A stretch of 58,653 nt of DNA from Hoyosella altamirensis (GTDB lineage Bacteria; Actinomycetota; Actinomycetes; Mycobacteriales; Mycobacteriaceae), in contig NZ_JACHWS010000004.1 of the NCBI RefSeq assembly GCF_014191505.1, positions 1-58,653 of the forward strand, in the 5' to 3' direction. Positions 34,231 to 43,838 of the stretch are shown piece after piece. Position 1 is the stretch's first letter, and each line of letters opens with the position of its first letter. The notes under the pieces were generated by a model, which searched no databases, was not told where the DNA came from, and saw only the letters and a program-made list of their open reading frames with translations. A program made the position numbers and the translations under genes.

Positions 34231-35075
34231 TGGCGGTCCCACAGATAGCGCTGATGAACGGCACACGCGAGCCGATGACGATCCCGCAGCTGGGGCTTGG
34301 TACGGCGCGCATGAGCGACGAGGACACGCAGCAGCTCGTGCGTGTTGCTTTTGACGTGGGATACCGCTCGATCGACACCGCTGCGAGCTACGAAAACGAA
34401 GTCGGCGTGGGCAGGGGCTTCAGGGACTCGGGTCTTGCGCGCGAGCAGGCGTTCATTTCAACCAAACTGCGTGGCAGTGAACAGGGATTCGATTCCGCGA
34501 AAAAAGCTCTCGATGCGAGCCTGGACCGCCTCGGTGTCGACTACGTCGACCTGTATCTCATTCACTGGCCGCTGCCACGGCTGGGCAAGTACATCGAATC
34601 GTGGAACGCCATGGAAGAGCTTCTGGCGGAGGGCAAGACGCGCGCAATCGGGGTGTCGAACTTCATGGCCGAACACCTCGAACGGCTGGCACAGAATTCG
34701 TCAACGGTGCCAGCGGTAAATCAGATCGAACTGCATCCCCGGGAGCCACAGCGCCTTCAGCGCGCTGACGATGCGGCTCGCGGCATCGTGACCGAGGCGT
34801 GGTCGCCGCTAGGGAATGCGGGGGACCTGCTGCAAGAGCCCGCGCTGCGGAAGATCGCAGAGAAGTACCAAAAGTCACCGGTCCAGGTGGTTCTGCGCTG
34901 GCACATGCAACAGGGAATAGTGACCTTCCCGAAAGCGTCGACACGGGCGCGCCTAGAGCAGAATCTAGAGGTCTTCGATTTCGAGCTTGGCCCAGACGAC
35001 CTCGCCGCAATCTCGTCGCTGGAAAATGGCTGGCGGGTCAACGGCCAGGACCCGCGCCACTATGAGGAGTTCTGA
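34230..35075 (+). CDS. Aldo/keto reductase
   Basis: (alpha/beta)8-barrel NADPH reductase of 281 residues, 2,5-diketo-gluconate reductase-like. Asp and Tyr of the catalytic tetrad lie in DTAASYENE, Lys in STKLRG and His in LIHWPLP. The C-terminal VVLRWHMQQGIVTFPKAS is a typical cofactor loop. It is the last gene of the LacI-associated operon; no strong terminator was seen before the convergent esterase gene 24 bases on. It likely reduces a keto intermediate produced by the dehydrogenases (inference). Confidence 0.9.
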   Translation: MAVPQIALMNGTREPMTIPQLGLGTARMSDEDTQQLVRVAFDVGYRSIDTAASYENEVGVGRGFRDSGLAREQAFISTKLRGSEQGFDSAKKALDASLDRLGVDYVDLYLIHWPLPRLGKYIESWNAMEELLAEGKTRAIGVSNFMAEHLERLAQNSSTVPAVNQIELHPREPQRLQRADDAARGIVTEAWSPLGNAGDLLQEPALRKIAEKYQKSPVQVVLRWHMQQGIVTFPKASTRARLEQNLEVFDFELGPDDLAAISSLENGWRVNGQDPRHYEEF

Positions 35076-35099
35076 ATTCTAGCCTCGTTGACTACACCG

Positions 35100-36017
35100 C
35101 TATCGCTGTATAGCTTCCCAAATGAACCGGCCGACCTCGCCGACTGCGGCTGTGGATTCGGCAACCAGTCCGGCGTGCAGGTGCACCACGTGCCATAGAC
35201 CGTCGAAAACCCGATACTCGACAGGTACCCCGGCTGCACGCGCGTGCTCAGCGAGCCGTTCCGAGTCGTTGAACAGAATCTCGTCGCTACCGACATGGAT
35301 CAGCAGCGCGGGCAATCCACTTATGTCTGCAGTGAGCGGATCGAGTTCGCTGGTGATTGCGCCCGCGATGTCCTTGCTGCCGACATACAGTTCCGCACAT
35401 TTACGCAGCCACGAAACCTGCAGCATCGGGTCGGTCCGGTCGGCAAGCTGGTCGAGCGTCAGATCAAGCCAGGGAGACAGCAGCACCGCACCTGCGGGGA
35501 GTGGTATTCCCGCGTCGCGAATGCGAAGCAGCGCCGCCATCGTGAGTCCGCCGCCTGCGGAATCACCCGCAATCACAATTGTGCCGGGGTGCGCGCCGTC
35601 TTCGAGGAGAGCCTGGTACGCGGCCACGACGTCACCGACAGCGCCTGGATATGTCGTCTCGGGCGCCAGGCGGTAGTCGAGGGAGTAGACCGTCGCGCCC
35701 GCAGCCTTCGCCAGGTGGGCAGCGAGTGGCCGGTGCGTCGCCGGCGAGCCGACGGTGTAGCCGCCACCGTGTAAATAGAGCACTGACCCAGCGGCATCGA
35801 TACCGCGGATGCTGATACGGTCTGCTGGCCGTGTGCCGAGCGTGACCTTCTCCACCACAGTGTTCCGTGGCAGCAACGACGCACCACCTACTGCAGCAAT
35901 CAGTCTGCGCTGCACCGGCACCGGAATTGCTGGATTCAGCACCGGACGCAGGAGAAGCTGAACTCCGAGTCGCATGGCGCGAGGGCTCAGACGGTCTGTA
36001 ATTTTCACGGTAGTCAC
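35100..36017 (-). CDS. Alpha/beta-hydrolase esterase (HSL family)
   Basis: Hormone-sensitive-lipase-type carboxylesterase of 305 residues. The oxyanion motif is HGGG (83-86), the nucleophile is Ser153 in GDSAGGG, the acid lies in VGSDEILFND, and the histidine is in GLWHVVHLHAG. Its start overlaps the stop of the upstream Baeyer-Villiger monooxygenase gene (36014-36017). The monooxygenase would convert a ketone to an ester or lactone that this esterase opens, a known catabolic pairing. The ketone is unknown. Confidence 0.9.
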   Translation of the reverse strand: MTTVKITDRLSPRAMRLGVQLLLRPVLNPAIPVPVQRRLIAAVGGASLLPRNTVVEKVTLGTRPADRISIRGIDAAGSVLYLHGGGYTVGSPATHRPLAAHLAKAAGATVYSLDYRLAPETTYPGAVGDVVAAYQALLEDGAHPGTIVIAGDSAGGGLTMAALLRIRDAGIPLPAGAVLLSPWLDLTLDQLADRTDPMLQVSWLRKCAELYVGSKDIAGAITSELDPLTADISGLPALLIHVGSDEILFNDSERLAEHARAAGVPVEYRVFDGLWHVVHLHAGLVAESTAAVGEVGRFIWEAIQR

Positions 36018-37501
36018 GATACTGAGGCTCGCATCGGCTCCGTGTGATAGTCAGCGGTATCCAGCTTGCGCGTCATCGCACGGTAGGAAAACGTGAAGCC
36101 CGGCCAATTGTTGGTGTTTTTACCGGCGTCGTTTTTGTACCAGCTTGTGCACTCGCGGTCCCAGATCGTAGACGCCATGCGCTCTTGCACGGTTTTGTTG
36201 AAGGCATTTTGTGTCGCGGGTTTCACGTCGAGCCAGCTGAGTTTCGCGTCGCGCATGTGACGCATAGCGTCGAGGATGTAATTGATCTGCGCTTCGAGCA
36301 TCAGGATTATTGAGTTGTGGCCGAGGTTTGTGTTCGGTCCGTAGAGCAGGAACAAGTTTGGGAACCCCGAGACGGTGATCCCAAGGTAGGCTTCGGCGCC
36401 GTCGCGCCAGACGGTGTTGAGGTCGGCCCTCTGGCGTCCCGTGATACGCATGGGGGCGAGGAAGTCGTTGGCCTGGAAGCCCGTACCGAGGATGATCGCA
36501 TCAGCCTCATGGGAGTTGCCGTCCGCGGTGACGACCGCGGCTGGCGTGACAGTGGTGATTGGGGCCGTTTCCACGTGGACATTCGGACGGCGCAGTGCGG
36601 CGTACCAGTCATTGGAGAGCAGCACCCGCTTGCACCCGATCGGGTCGCTAGGTGTGAGCTTCTCCCGAAGGACCGGGTCAGTGATTTCACGATGCAAATT
36701 TCGCAGGAACTTGCGTTCGTACAGCGCTGCGATTCCCGGGAATTTCGTGAACATCAGGGCTCGCGGCTCCAGCTCGCAGTACGTGGCCCAGCGGCTCGCT
36801 CGCAGAGTTCCGGGGACTCGCCGGAACAGCGTCTGCAGCAACTGCGGGTAAGCGAAGTCTGTTTTCCGAATGACGTGTGGAGCACTGCGCTGAAAAACCG
36901 TGAGCTGCTTCGCCTTCGGAGCGATGGCGGGGACGAACTGGATTGCGGAAGCACCAGTTCCGATGACAGCAATCCGCTTACCTGTCAGGTCGTAGTCATG
37001 GTTCCAGGTGGCCGAATGGAACACTTCACCAGTGAAAGAATCGAGACCAGGGATCCGGCCATATGCGGGACGGCTCAACTGTCCGCATGCGGAGATGAGG
37101 ACGTCTGCCGTGTGGATCGTGCCGTCCGTAAGCCGGATCACCCAGCTGCCTGATTCTTCGCGAAATTCAGCGTCGGCAACTTCGGTGTTGAAGCGGATGT
37201 GCCGTTTGACATCGTATTTGTCGGCGCAGTGACGTAGATACCCCAGGATCTCACTTTGTTCGCCGTACCGGCGCGTCCAGTCTGGCTTGAGTTCGAACGA
37301 AAATGAGTACAGGTGGGAAGGTACGTCGCACGCCGCGCCTGGGTAGGTATTCTCCCGCCATGTTCCGCCGACGTCATCAGCCTTTTCGAAGAGAACGATC
37401 TCGGAGAATCCGGCCTGTTTCAGCCGGATCGCCATGCCAATCCCGCCGAACCCCGCGCCGATGATCGCGATGACTGGAGTCCTCTGGTGTAGTCGCGTCA
37501 T
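36014..37501 (-). CDS. Flavin-containing Baeyer-Villiger monooxygenase 1
   Basis: NADPH/FAD-dependent Baeyer-Villiger type monooxygenase of 495 residues, converting ketones to esters or lactones. The FAD site is GAGFGG (15-20), the NADPH site GTGASA (181-186), and the fingerprint is F156-x-G158-xxx-H162-xxx-W166. The last fingerprint residue is Asn, where Pro/Asp is common. Its gene is coupled to the esterase (ATGA overlap). A homologue lies at 49198-50679. Confidence 0.9.
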   Translation of the reverse strand: MTRLHQRTPVIAIIGAGFGGIGMAIRLKQAGFSEIVLFEKADDVGGTWRENTYPGAACDVPSHLYSFSFELKPDWTRRYGEQSEILGYLRHCADKYDVKRHIRFNTEVADAEFREESGSWVIRLTDGTIHTADVLISACGQLSRPAYGRIPGLDSFTGEVFHSATWNHDYDLTGKRIAVIGTGASAIQFVPAIAPKAKQLTVFQRSAPHVIRKTDFAYPQLLQTLFRRVPGTLRASRWATYCELEPRALMFTKFPGIAALYERKFLRNLHREITDPVLREKLTPSDPIGCKRVLLSNDWYAALRRPNVHVETAPITTVTPAAVVTADGNSHEADAIILGTGFQANDFLAPMRITGRQRADLNTVWRDGAEAYLGITVSGFPNLFLLYGPNTNLGHNSIILMLEAQINYILDAMRHMRDAKLSWLDVKPATQNAFNKTVQERMASTIWDRECTSWYKNDAGKNTNNWPGFTFSYRAMTRKLDTADYHTEPMRASVS

Positions 37502-37578
37502 TGCGGAATCCTCACTGCGCTGCCGGTGACGAATTCCATACTAGATCTGGCGGCTTATACCTTTCATTAGCCTTGTCG

Positions 37579-37621
37579 AGGTAGGCGCAGTGCACGGAAT
37601 GGAGCTCAGCCACGCCTACCT
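37579..37621 (-). terminator. Possible terminator after the sugar ABC operon
   Basis: AGGTAGGCG (37579-37587) and CGCCTACCT (37613-37621) are perfect 9-base arms around a 25-base loop, starting 10 bases past the ATPase stop (37631) on the minus strand. The long loop and lack of a T-run make a terminator likely but not certain. Confidence 0.5.
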
Positions 37622-37630
37622 GACGTTGTT

Positions 37631-38713
37631 TTACGCAGCGATGCGTTCGCCCGCGCCAGTCGTACTGAACAGGTGGACGTGGCTGTGGTCGATCTCGACG
37701 TTGACGATCGCGCCTTTTGCCGGTGGGTTGCGCCAGTCCACCCGCGCTACGAGTGGTTGCGGGGAGCCATTGATGATCGCCCGGCCGAACACAAAGGACT
37801 CGGAGCCGAGTTCCTCGACGACGTCGACCTCCATCGGAATGCCCTGGTCGGCAGAAAGAGTCAGGTGTTCGGGGCGCACGCCGACCATCAACTCCTGGTT
37901 GGTGGCCTGTGCCAGGATGTCACGTTTGACTGGGATGTGCTGATCACCAAGAGAGACCCCCGAATCGGTCAGGGGCGCGGTGAAGAGGTTCATCGCGGGT
38001 GAGCCCATGAATCCGGCGACGAACACGTTGGCTGGGCTGCGGTACAGTTCGCGCGGAGGCGCGCATTGTTGAAGCACCCCGCCCTTGAGCACCGCGACCC
38101 GGTCGCCCATGGTCATGGCTTCCACCTGGTCGTGCGTGACGTATACGGTCGTCACCCCGAGTCGGCGCTGCAACTGCGCGATCTGGGTTCGGGTGGAGAC
38201 GCGCAGTTTAGCGTCCAGGTTGGAAAGCGGCTCATCCATGAGGAACACTTGAGGCTGCCGCACGATCGCCCGTCCCATGGCGACGCGCTGCCGTTGCCCG
38301 CCCGAAAGCGCTTTCGGTTTGCGATCGAGATAGTCGGTCAGGTCCAGCAGCTTCGCTGCCTCGGCTACCCGTCTGCTGATCTCGTCCTTCGGGCGTTTCG
38401 CCAGCTTCAGGGCAAAGCCCATGTTCTGTGCGACGTTCATGTGTGGGTAGAGCGCATAGTTCTGGAACACCATGGCGATGTCCCGGTCCTTCGGGCTGGC
38501 GTCGGTGATGTCCTTGCTGCCGATGTGGATGCTGCCAGATGTGACGTCTTCGAGCCCGGCGAGCATCCGCAGCGTCGTGGACTTGCCACAGCCTGAGGGG
38601 CCGACGAGAACGAGAAACTCGCCTTCCTCGACGCGTAGGTCTAATGCATCGACGGCGGGGTTTTCCGCGCCTGGGTGCAGGCGGGTGACGCGGTCAAATG
38701 TGATGGCTTGCAT
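37631..38713 (-). CDS. Sugar ABC transporter ATP-binding protein (MsmK/UgpC type)
   Basis: ATPase of a CUT1 carbohydrate importer, 360 residues. Walker [10 protein letters not shown] is at 38-46, the signature LSGGQRQR and Walker B VFLMDEP are present, and a C-terminal TOBE/regulatory region (about 240-350) is intact. It is the last gene of the alpha-glucoside operon, after the GH13 gene. MsmK-type ATPases often serve several sugar importers. ATG 38713 follows GAAGGGAA. Confidence 0.92.
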   Translation of the reverse strand: MQAITFDRVTRLHPGAENPAVDALDLRVEEGEFLVLVGPSGCGKSTTLRMLAGLEDVTSGSIHIGSKDITDASPKDRDIAMVFQNYALYPHMNVAQNMGFALKLAKRPKDEISRRVAEAAKLLDLTDYLDRKPKALSGGQRQRVAMGRAIVRQPQVFLMDEPLSNLDAKLRVSTRTQIAQLQRRLGVTTVYVTHDQVEAMTMGDRVAVLKGGVLQQCAPPRELYRSPANVFVAGFMGSPAMNLFTAPLTDSGVSLGDQHIPVKRDILAQATNQELMVGVRPEHLTLSADQGIPMEVDVVEELGSESFVFGRAIINGSPQPLVARVDWRNPPAKGAIVNVEIDHSHVHLFSTTGAGERIAA

Positions 38714-38730
38714 TGTCTTAAGTTCCCTTC

Positions 38731-38750
38731 ACCGGCAGGAACGTGCCGGT
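38731..38750. repeat. Hairpin between the GH13 and ATPase genes
   Basis: ACCGGCA (38731-38737), loop GGAACG, TGCCGGT (38744-38750): perfect 7-base arms in the 70-base gap between the GH13 stop and the ATPase start. Likely an attenuator/processing hairpin or terminator with read-through. Confidence 0.45.
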
Positions 38751-38783
38751 CGGTCCGATTAATAGGGCGAAATGTCTTATGGG

Positions 38784-40529
38784 TTACGTGTTTTCCTGGA
38801 TCCACACGGTGGTGTCTGGCGGCACGATTCCTGACACGGTGAGTGGCTGACTGGCAATGAGCACCAGCCCTTCAGGAGCAGGCACAGGCTGCTCGTTGAA
38901 GTTCGTCACCGAAAGCCAGCCGTGGGGGCGGCGGAACGCAACGACGCCCGGACCTGCCTTGACCCACTCGAACTCTTCGCCGCTGAGAAGTTCGGAGCGC
39001 AACCGCAGCGCTGTCCGGTAGAACTGAAGCGTCGAGCCCGCGGCTGCTTCCTGTCGCTCTACGGCGTACTCGGCGAGCCATCCCGGTTGAGGCAGATGTG
39101 AACTCTGAGTTCCGAACCCGAACGAGGTGCCTGAGACGGTCCACGGGATTGGGATTCGGCAGCCGTCGCGTCCGATCTCCGCCCCTTCGGTCCGGAAGAA
39201 CGTCGGGTCCTGACGTCGACCATCAGGAATATCCGCGACTTCAGGCAGTCCCAGCTCCTCACCCTGGTAGAGGTAGGCGCTGCCCGGCAGGGCGAACGAC
39301 AGCAGGCTGACCGCGCGGGCGCGGCGAAGTCCGAGGTCGCGATCCTCTGAGGGTTGGGTACCGCCAGTGAGTAGCCAGTCCTTACCGTTTGGATGATCAG
39401 CGGCCTGCTTTCCAGCGAGCGTTGCCTCGACTGCCGCGCGCAGAACATCGTCTGAGTACTTCAGCCCGTAGCGGGTCGCGTGCCGCACGACATCGTGGTT
39501 AGAAAACACCCAGGTGCTCGACGCGCCCGAACGGGCGGCTAGGTCGAGGTTGTCCGAGATGATCTTGTTGAACTGGGGTGCGCTCCAGACCGCTTGCAGC
39601 AGGTCGAAGTTGAAAGCCTGTCCGAGACTATCGGGCTGGGCGTACCGCACGCGCCGCTCGGCGGGAACCCAGGCTTCAGCGACGGCTGTCAGCGGTGGGC
39701 TGTACGTGTTGAACAGCGCGCGCCACTCAGCGTAGATTTCGTGCACTTCATCGCGGTCGACGACTGGGTGCTGGCCGGGCGGGTAAGCCCCCGCTCGCCT
39801 GAGTTCAGCCTCAGTAGGAAGAGTGGGTGGCAGGTCCTTGGCAACGCAGTGGGCCACGTCGATCCGGAATCCGTTGACGCCGCGATCGCCCCAGAACTTC
39901 AGGGTTTTCAGAAAGTCTGCCCGCACCTCAGGGTTGGACCAGTTCCAGTCGGGCTGCTCCTTGGCGAACGTGTGCAGGTACCACTGCCCGGGAGTGCCGT
40001 CCGGTTCGGTGATTCGTGTCCACGCCGGTCCGCCGAAGATTGACTGCCAGTCAGCGGGTGGCAGTGAGCCGTCTACGCCGAGGCCGTCGCGAAAGAGGTA
40101 GCGCTCCCGCTCGGGTGACCCAGGGCCTGCTGCCAGTGCGGCCCGGAACCATTCGTGCTGGTCGGAGCTGTGGTTCGGCACGATATCGATGATCAGTTTG
40201 ATCCCGGCGGCATGCAGCTTGGCGACGAGTTCGTCGAACTGCTCGAGAGTGCCAATGCGGGGGTCTATGTTGCGGTAATCGTCGACGTCGTATCCGCCGT
40301 CGGCCAGCGCTGAGGGATAGAACGGGCTCATCCACACTGCATCGACACCGAGCGCAGCCAGATAGTCCACGCGGGAGATGATGCCAGCGAGGTCTCCGAT
40401 GCCGTCACCGTCGCCGTCCGCGAAACTGCGGGGATAGATCTGGTAGACAGCGGCCTGGCGCCACCAGTTCGCGTCCTCCCCGCTGGGGTCGAGCCTCACG
40501 TCAGCGGCGGCCAGTGAGCGGGTCATCAT
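38784..40529 (-). CDS. GH13 alpha-glucosidase (oligo-1,6-glucosidase type)
   Basis: Retaining glycoside hydrolase of family 13, 581 residues. The four conserved regions are visible: DIVPNH (115-120), nucleophile Asp224 in GFRIDVAH, acid/base Glu285 in AVAEAW, and Asp346 in FSNHD. The N-terminus has YQIYPRSFADGDGDGIGDLAGI (about 29-50). No signal peptide is seen, so it acts inside the cell on imported alpha-glucosides. ATG 40529 follows AAAGGAAC; an open frame extends upstream to 40628. Confidence 0.92.
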   Translation of the reverse strand: MMTRSLAAADVRLDPSGEDANWWRQAAVYQIYPRSFADGDGDGIGDLAGIISRVDYLAALGVDAVWMSPFYPSALADGGYDVDDYRNIDPRIGTLEQFDELVAKLHAAGIKLIIDIVPNHSSDQHEWFRAALAAGPGSPERERYLFRDGLGVDGSLPPADWQSIFGGPAWTRITEPDGTPGQWYLHTFAKEQPDWNWSNPEVRADFLKTLKFWGDRGVNGFRIDVAHCVAKDLPPTLPTEAELRRAGAYPPGQHPVVDRDEVHEIYAEWRALFNTYSPPLTAVAEAWVPAERRVRYAQPDSLGQAFNFDLLQAVWSAPQFNKIISDNLDLAARSGASSTWVFSNHDVVRHATRYGLKYSDDVLRAAVEATLAGKQAADHPNGKDWLLTGGTQPSEDRDLGLRRARAVSLLSFALPGSAYLYQGEELGLPEVADIPDGRRQDPTFFRTEGAEIGRDGCRIPIPWTVSGTSFGFGTQSSHLPQPGWLAEYAVERQEAAAGSTLQFYRTALRLRSELLSGEEFEWVKAGPGVVAFRRPHGWLSVTNFNEQPVPAPEGLVLIASQPLTVSGIVPPDTTVWIQENT

Positions 40530-40566
40530 GGAAGTTCCTTTCTGAGCTTGTGGCGCATTGCTGGGG

Positions 40567-41451
40567 TCATTTGATTGCGCCGCGCATGACACCCGACAGA
40601 ACCCAGCGCTGCGCAATGATGAAGGCAATCAGGGTGGGACCGAGCGCCATTAGGTAGGACGCGAACGCCAAGTTGTACTCGATGTTGAACTCGCCCTGGA
40701 AAATGTGTTGCACCACGGGCAGGGTTTGCAGGCTGGGGTTCGCGATCAGCATCTGGGGCAGGATGAAGTCGTTCCACGAATTGAGGAACGCGAAGATTCC
40801 GACCGTTGCGCTCATGGGACCGAGCAGCGGGAACACGACCTGCCAGAACACCTGCCATGTCGATGCGCCATCGATGCGGGCGGACTCTTCGAGCTCGGTC
40901 GGAATGGACCGCAGGAACGCGCAGAACAGCAGCGTATTGAAGGCGATGCCGCCCACGATGTGGATGAGAGCGACGCCCGCGGGGTTATCTAGTCCTAGGA
41001 CGGAGGTCTGCTTGATCAGCGGCAGGATCACCACGGTGAACGGGATGAACAACCCGGCCAGCAGGTAGATGAACGAGTACCGGAACAGTCGGTGCTCCCA
41101 GTTTCGGATGATCGCGTACGCCACCATTGAACTTACGATGATCGCGCCGAGAACCGTTGTCACGGTGACCAGGGAGGTAACCATGAGTGCCCGGCCGAAG
41201 TCCACCGTCTCCCAGGCGCGGGAGAAGTTGTCCAGAGCGATGGGGCTGGGCAGTTCGAACCCGCTGCCTGTAATCGCCTGCCGTGGCGTTTTCAGCGCCA
41301 TCGCGATGGTGAAGTAGAGCGGGATCAGAATCGTGAGGGACGCGGCGAGCATCAGCAGGGTGATGGGCCAGCTGACTCGGTTTGCGGTTCGGCGCCGTTT
41401 CCGGCGCGGTTGAGGTTCCGCGGGTGCGTGGGTGGCAAGCGTGGTGCTCAC
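40567..41451 (-). CDS. Carbohydrate ABC transporter permease (MalG type)
   Basis: Inner-membrane subunit with about six transmembrane segments, 294 residues. The EAA-type coupling loop is ELEESARIDGASTWQVFWQV and the C-terminus is TGVMRGAIK-like (LSGVMRGAIK). It begins within the last codons of the MalF-type permease gene (ATGA overlap, 41448-41451). Substrate by context: an alpha-glucoside such as maltose, trehalose, sucrose or isomaltose. Confidence 0.92.
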   Translation of the reverse strand: MSTTLATHAPAEPQPRRKRRRTANRVSWPITLLMLAASLTILIPLYFTIAMALKTPRQAITGSGFELPSPIALDNFSRAWETVDFGRALMVTSLVTVTTVLGAIIVSSMVAYAIIRNWEHRLFRYSFIYLLAGLFIPFTVVILPLIKQTSVLGLDNPAGVALIHIVGGIAFNTLLFCAFLRSIPTELEESARIDGASTWQVFWQVVFPLLGPMSATVGIFAFLNSWNDFILPQMLIANPSLQTLPVVQHIFQGEFNIEYNLAFASYLMALGPTLIAFIIAQRWVLSGVMRGAIK

Positions 41452-42371
41452 AGCGACATCCCCTTCCGGTTGAGGATTCGGTACTGGACGAGGGAGATGG
41501 AGATGGCGATGATGAAGAAGATCACTGCGTTTGCCATCTGGTATGCGTAGTCGCCACCGGTTACGCCACCGAGAATGCGCATCGTGACAGTTGTGGTGGC
41601 GTTGCCAGGGCCCCCGCCAGTCAGAGCCACGATGATTTCGTAGGCACCGAGGAAGCCTTTGAACCCGAGGATGATATTGATCATCACGTATCCGGCCACT
41701 AGTGGGAGTGTGATGCTGGCGAATCGCCGCCAGGCTCCCGCGCCATCAAGGTAGGCGGCCTCATACACTTCTTCCGGGACTGATTGCAGGCCAGCGAGAT
41801 AGATGATCGTTGCGCCGGGGATGGCCTGCCAGGCGGTCACAAAGACGATCGGCACCCACGCCCACTGCTCGCTGGCGAGCAGGCTCGACGCTAGCGGGGT
41901 GAAGCCGAGGGCCTCGGCGATTGTGGGCAGGCCGGTGGAGAAGATGTAGTTGAAGATGTAGGCGACGATGATCGCGGATAGCACCATGGGGATGAAGAAG
42001 ATGGTGCGGATGCCAGCGCGCCATTTGATCTTCGCGTTGAGGCCAAGCGCAATAGCCATCGCGCAGATGTTCACGGCGATGACGGCGACGATGGCGAGGA
42101 AGAACGTGAAGCCGTAGGCCCGAAGAATCGCGGGGTCGTCAAGCATCGCGAAATAGTTCCCGAATCCGATGAACCGCCATTCGCCGTAACCCGCGTAGTT
42201 GGTGAGGCTGAACGTGACACCGATGACGGAGGGAAGGACCAGGAAGAACGTAAACAAGGCGACGGCGGGGACCAGCATGAAGTAGTAGGTGCGGTCGATC
42301 CGTTTCTTCGGGCGCCGCGGGGGTGCCTGTTCCGTGCTAGCCGGGGGTTGCGCAAGTACTGCTTTAGTCAT
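41448..42371 (-). CDS. Carbohydrate ABC transporter permease (MalF type)
   Basis: Inner-membrane subunit, 307 residues, with a Pro-rich cytoplasmic N-terminus (QPPASTEQAPPRRPKK) and about six transmembrane segments. The coupling loop is EVYEAAYLDGAGAWRRFASI. It heteropairs with the MalG-type permease encoded next. It lies 28 bases after the binding-protein gene. Confidence 0.92.
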   Translation of the reverse strand: MTKAVLAQPPASTEQAPPRRPKKRIDRTYYFMLVPAVALFTFFLVLPSVIGVTFSLTNYAGYGEWRFIGFGNYFAMLDDPAILRAYGFTFFLAIVAVIAVNICAMAIALGLNAKIKWRAGIRTIFFIPMVLSAIIVAYIFNYIFSTGLPTIAEALGFTPLASSLLASEQWAWVPIVFVTAWQAIPGATIIYLAGLQSVPEEVYEAAYLDGAGAWRRFASITLPLVAGYVMINIILGFKGFLGAYEIIVALTGGGPGNATTTVTMRILGGVTGGDYAYQMANAVIFFIIAISISLVQYRILNRKGMSL

Positions 42372-42399
42372 GGGGAGCTCCGGAGAGTGAGGAGGAGAC

Positions 42400-43716
42400 C
42401 TACAGGGTTCCGCGGTTGGCGTTGCGGGCTGCGACGCGCCGGTAATCGTCGTCGAGGTTGCGCAGTAGTGCTTCGCCGTTCCGGTTCAAGACGTAGACCT
42501 GCAAGTTTCCCTCGACAGGGACCGCGGGCGGCAGGTACTGCGAGGGCCCTTGATAGAAGCGGCCTTCGTCGATGTACGGGGCAAGTCCGGCGATGCGCGC
42601 ATCTTCCGGAGCACGGGCCCCGCTGAGCGTGGAGAAAGCTGAATTGTCGTCGTTGTAGGCGCTGATCACGTCCTCGCGGAAAAGGAACTCGATGAACTTC
42701 GTCGCTTCTTCGGGGTGTTTTGCGCCCACGGGGATGGCGAGCGCAAGGTCGACGTTGACGCGCACCTTGGTGTCTGCAGGGTCATTGGTGGCAGGCAGCG
42801 GGAAGGTTCCCACACGCAGGTCTGGGTTCGCATTGGCAAGTTCGGATAGCGCCCAGGGGCCTTGCAGATACATCGCTGCCTCACCCCTGGCGAATGCGGC
42901 GTTGCCCTCGACGTAGTTGCGGGCGGCGGCGTTCGGCTGCGATGAGGAAAGGACGTAGTCCATCTTTTCCAGCGTGTCGGCGAAGGTATTGCTGAAGGTG
43001 ACTGGGCTGTGTGGCCCGAAGTCGCCGCCTTCCGCATAGAGGGCGGAGTAGAACTCTTCAACGTCGACCGTGCCGCCGCCAACGTAATCGAATACGCCCT
43101 GCGCTACCGTCCACGGTTCTCTGAACGTGCCGTAAATCGGAGTCACACCGGCAGCGTTGAAGGTTTCGCAGGCTGCGACAAATTCGTCCCACGTGGTGGG
43201 GACCGGAACGCCGTGCTCCTCGAACAAGTCCTCGTTGTAGATGACCCCAGCCGCGGTAAGTGAGTATGGCAGCGCTGGAATCGTGTCTGGCTCGCTCAGT
43301 CCCCATTCGGCCACGAGGGACTGAATGTCGGGGTTGATCCTCCCAGCCTCAGCGAGTCCAGACAGGTCTTCAAAGACGCCCCTCCGGGCTAGGTCGCCTG
43401 ACGCGTAAGCCCACCCGCGGGTGACCACGTCAGGCGGGGAGTTGCGTACGAGTGAGGGGATGAAACCGTCCTCGTTGTTGTCCTGGATGACACGGATACC
43501 GGGATTCTCCGCCTCGAACTTGGCGATGACCTGGTTGAAGTAACCAATCACTTCACTTTTGTTCTGCAAGAACCGGATAGTGACTGTTCTGGAGTCGTCA
43601 CCTGTGCCCATCCCAGAGCATCCGAGTGCACCTGCGATTAGCAGAACGATCGAGGTGGCGACTCCAGTGATACCTCTTCGATGGCGGATCCGTGTGTGGC
43701 TGACGGGGTGATCCAT
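42400..43716 (-). CDS. Sugar-binding extracellular lipoprotein (CUT1 family)
   Basis: Substrate-binding protein of 438 residues. After a basic N-terminus and hydrophobic segment, the lipobox ALGC sets the lipidated cysteine (about residue 33). The mature protein has TIRFLQNKSEVIGYFNQVIAKFE, ALPYSLTAAGVIYN, ARGEAAMYLQGPW and PEEATKFIEFLF, all typical of CUT1 binding proteins. First gene of the operon, divergent from the ROK regulator across a 122-base gap. Confidence 0.92.
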   Translation of the reverse strand: MDHPVSHTRIRHRRGITGVATSIVLLIAGALGCSGMGTGDDSRTVTIRFLQNKSEVIGYFNQVIAKFEAENPGIRVIQDNNEDGFIPSLVRNSPPDVVTRGWAYASGDLARRGVFEDLSGLAEAGRINPDIQSLVAEWGLSEPDTIPALPYSLTAAGVIYNEDLFEEHGVPVPTTWDEFVAACETFNAAGVTPIYGTFREPWTVAQGVFDYVGGGTVDVEEFYSALYAEGGDFGPHSPVTFSNTFADTLEKMDYVLSSSQPNAAARNYVEGNAAFARGEAAMYLQGPWALSELANANPDLRVGTFPLPATNDPADTKVRVNVDLALAIPVGAKHPEEATKFIEFLFREDVISAYNDDNSAFSTLSGARAPEDARIAGLAPYIDEGRFYQGPSQYLPPAVPVEGNLQVYVLNRNGEALLRNLDDDYRRVAARNANRGTL

Positions 43717-43793
43717 GGGTCTTTCTCCTGGCCGTCGGGAAGTGTGGAAGGCTGCAATATGTTTAATTGAGACTCTAAATTTGTGATCTAAAT

Positions 43794-43811
43794 CATTATC
43801 GTCACATAATG
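43794..43811. promoter_or_regulatory. Candidate ROK operator
   Basis: CATTAT (43794-43799), CGTCAC, ATAATG (43806-43811): perfect 6-base arms in an AT-rich divergent region, 28 bases before the ROK gene. A second possible site, TTAATTGAGACTCTAA (43763-43778), lies nearer the binding-protein gene. Both are inferred from position and symmetry. Confidence 0.4.
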
Positions 43812-43838
43812 GTGATGCATGTCAAGGGAAGGTGAGAA

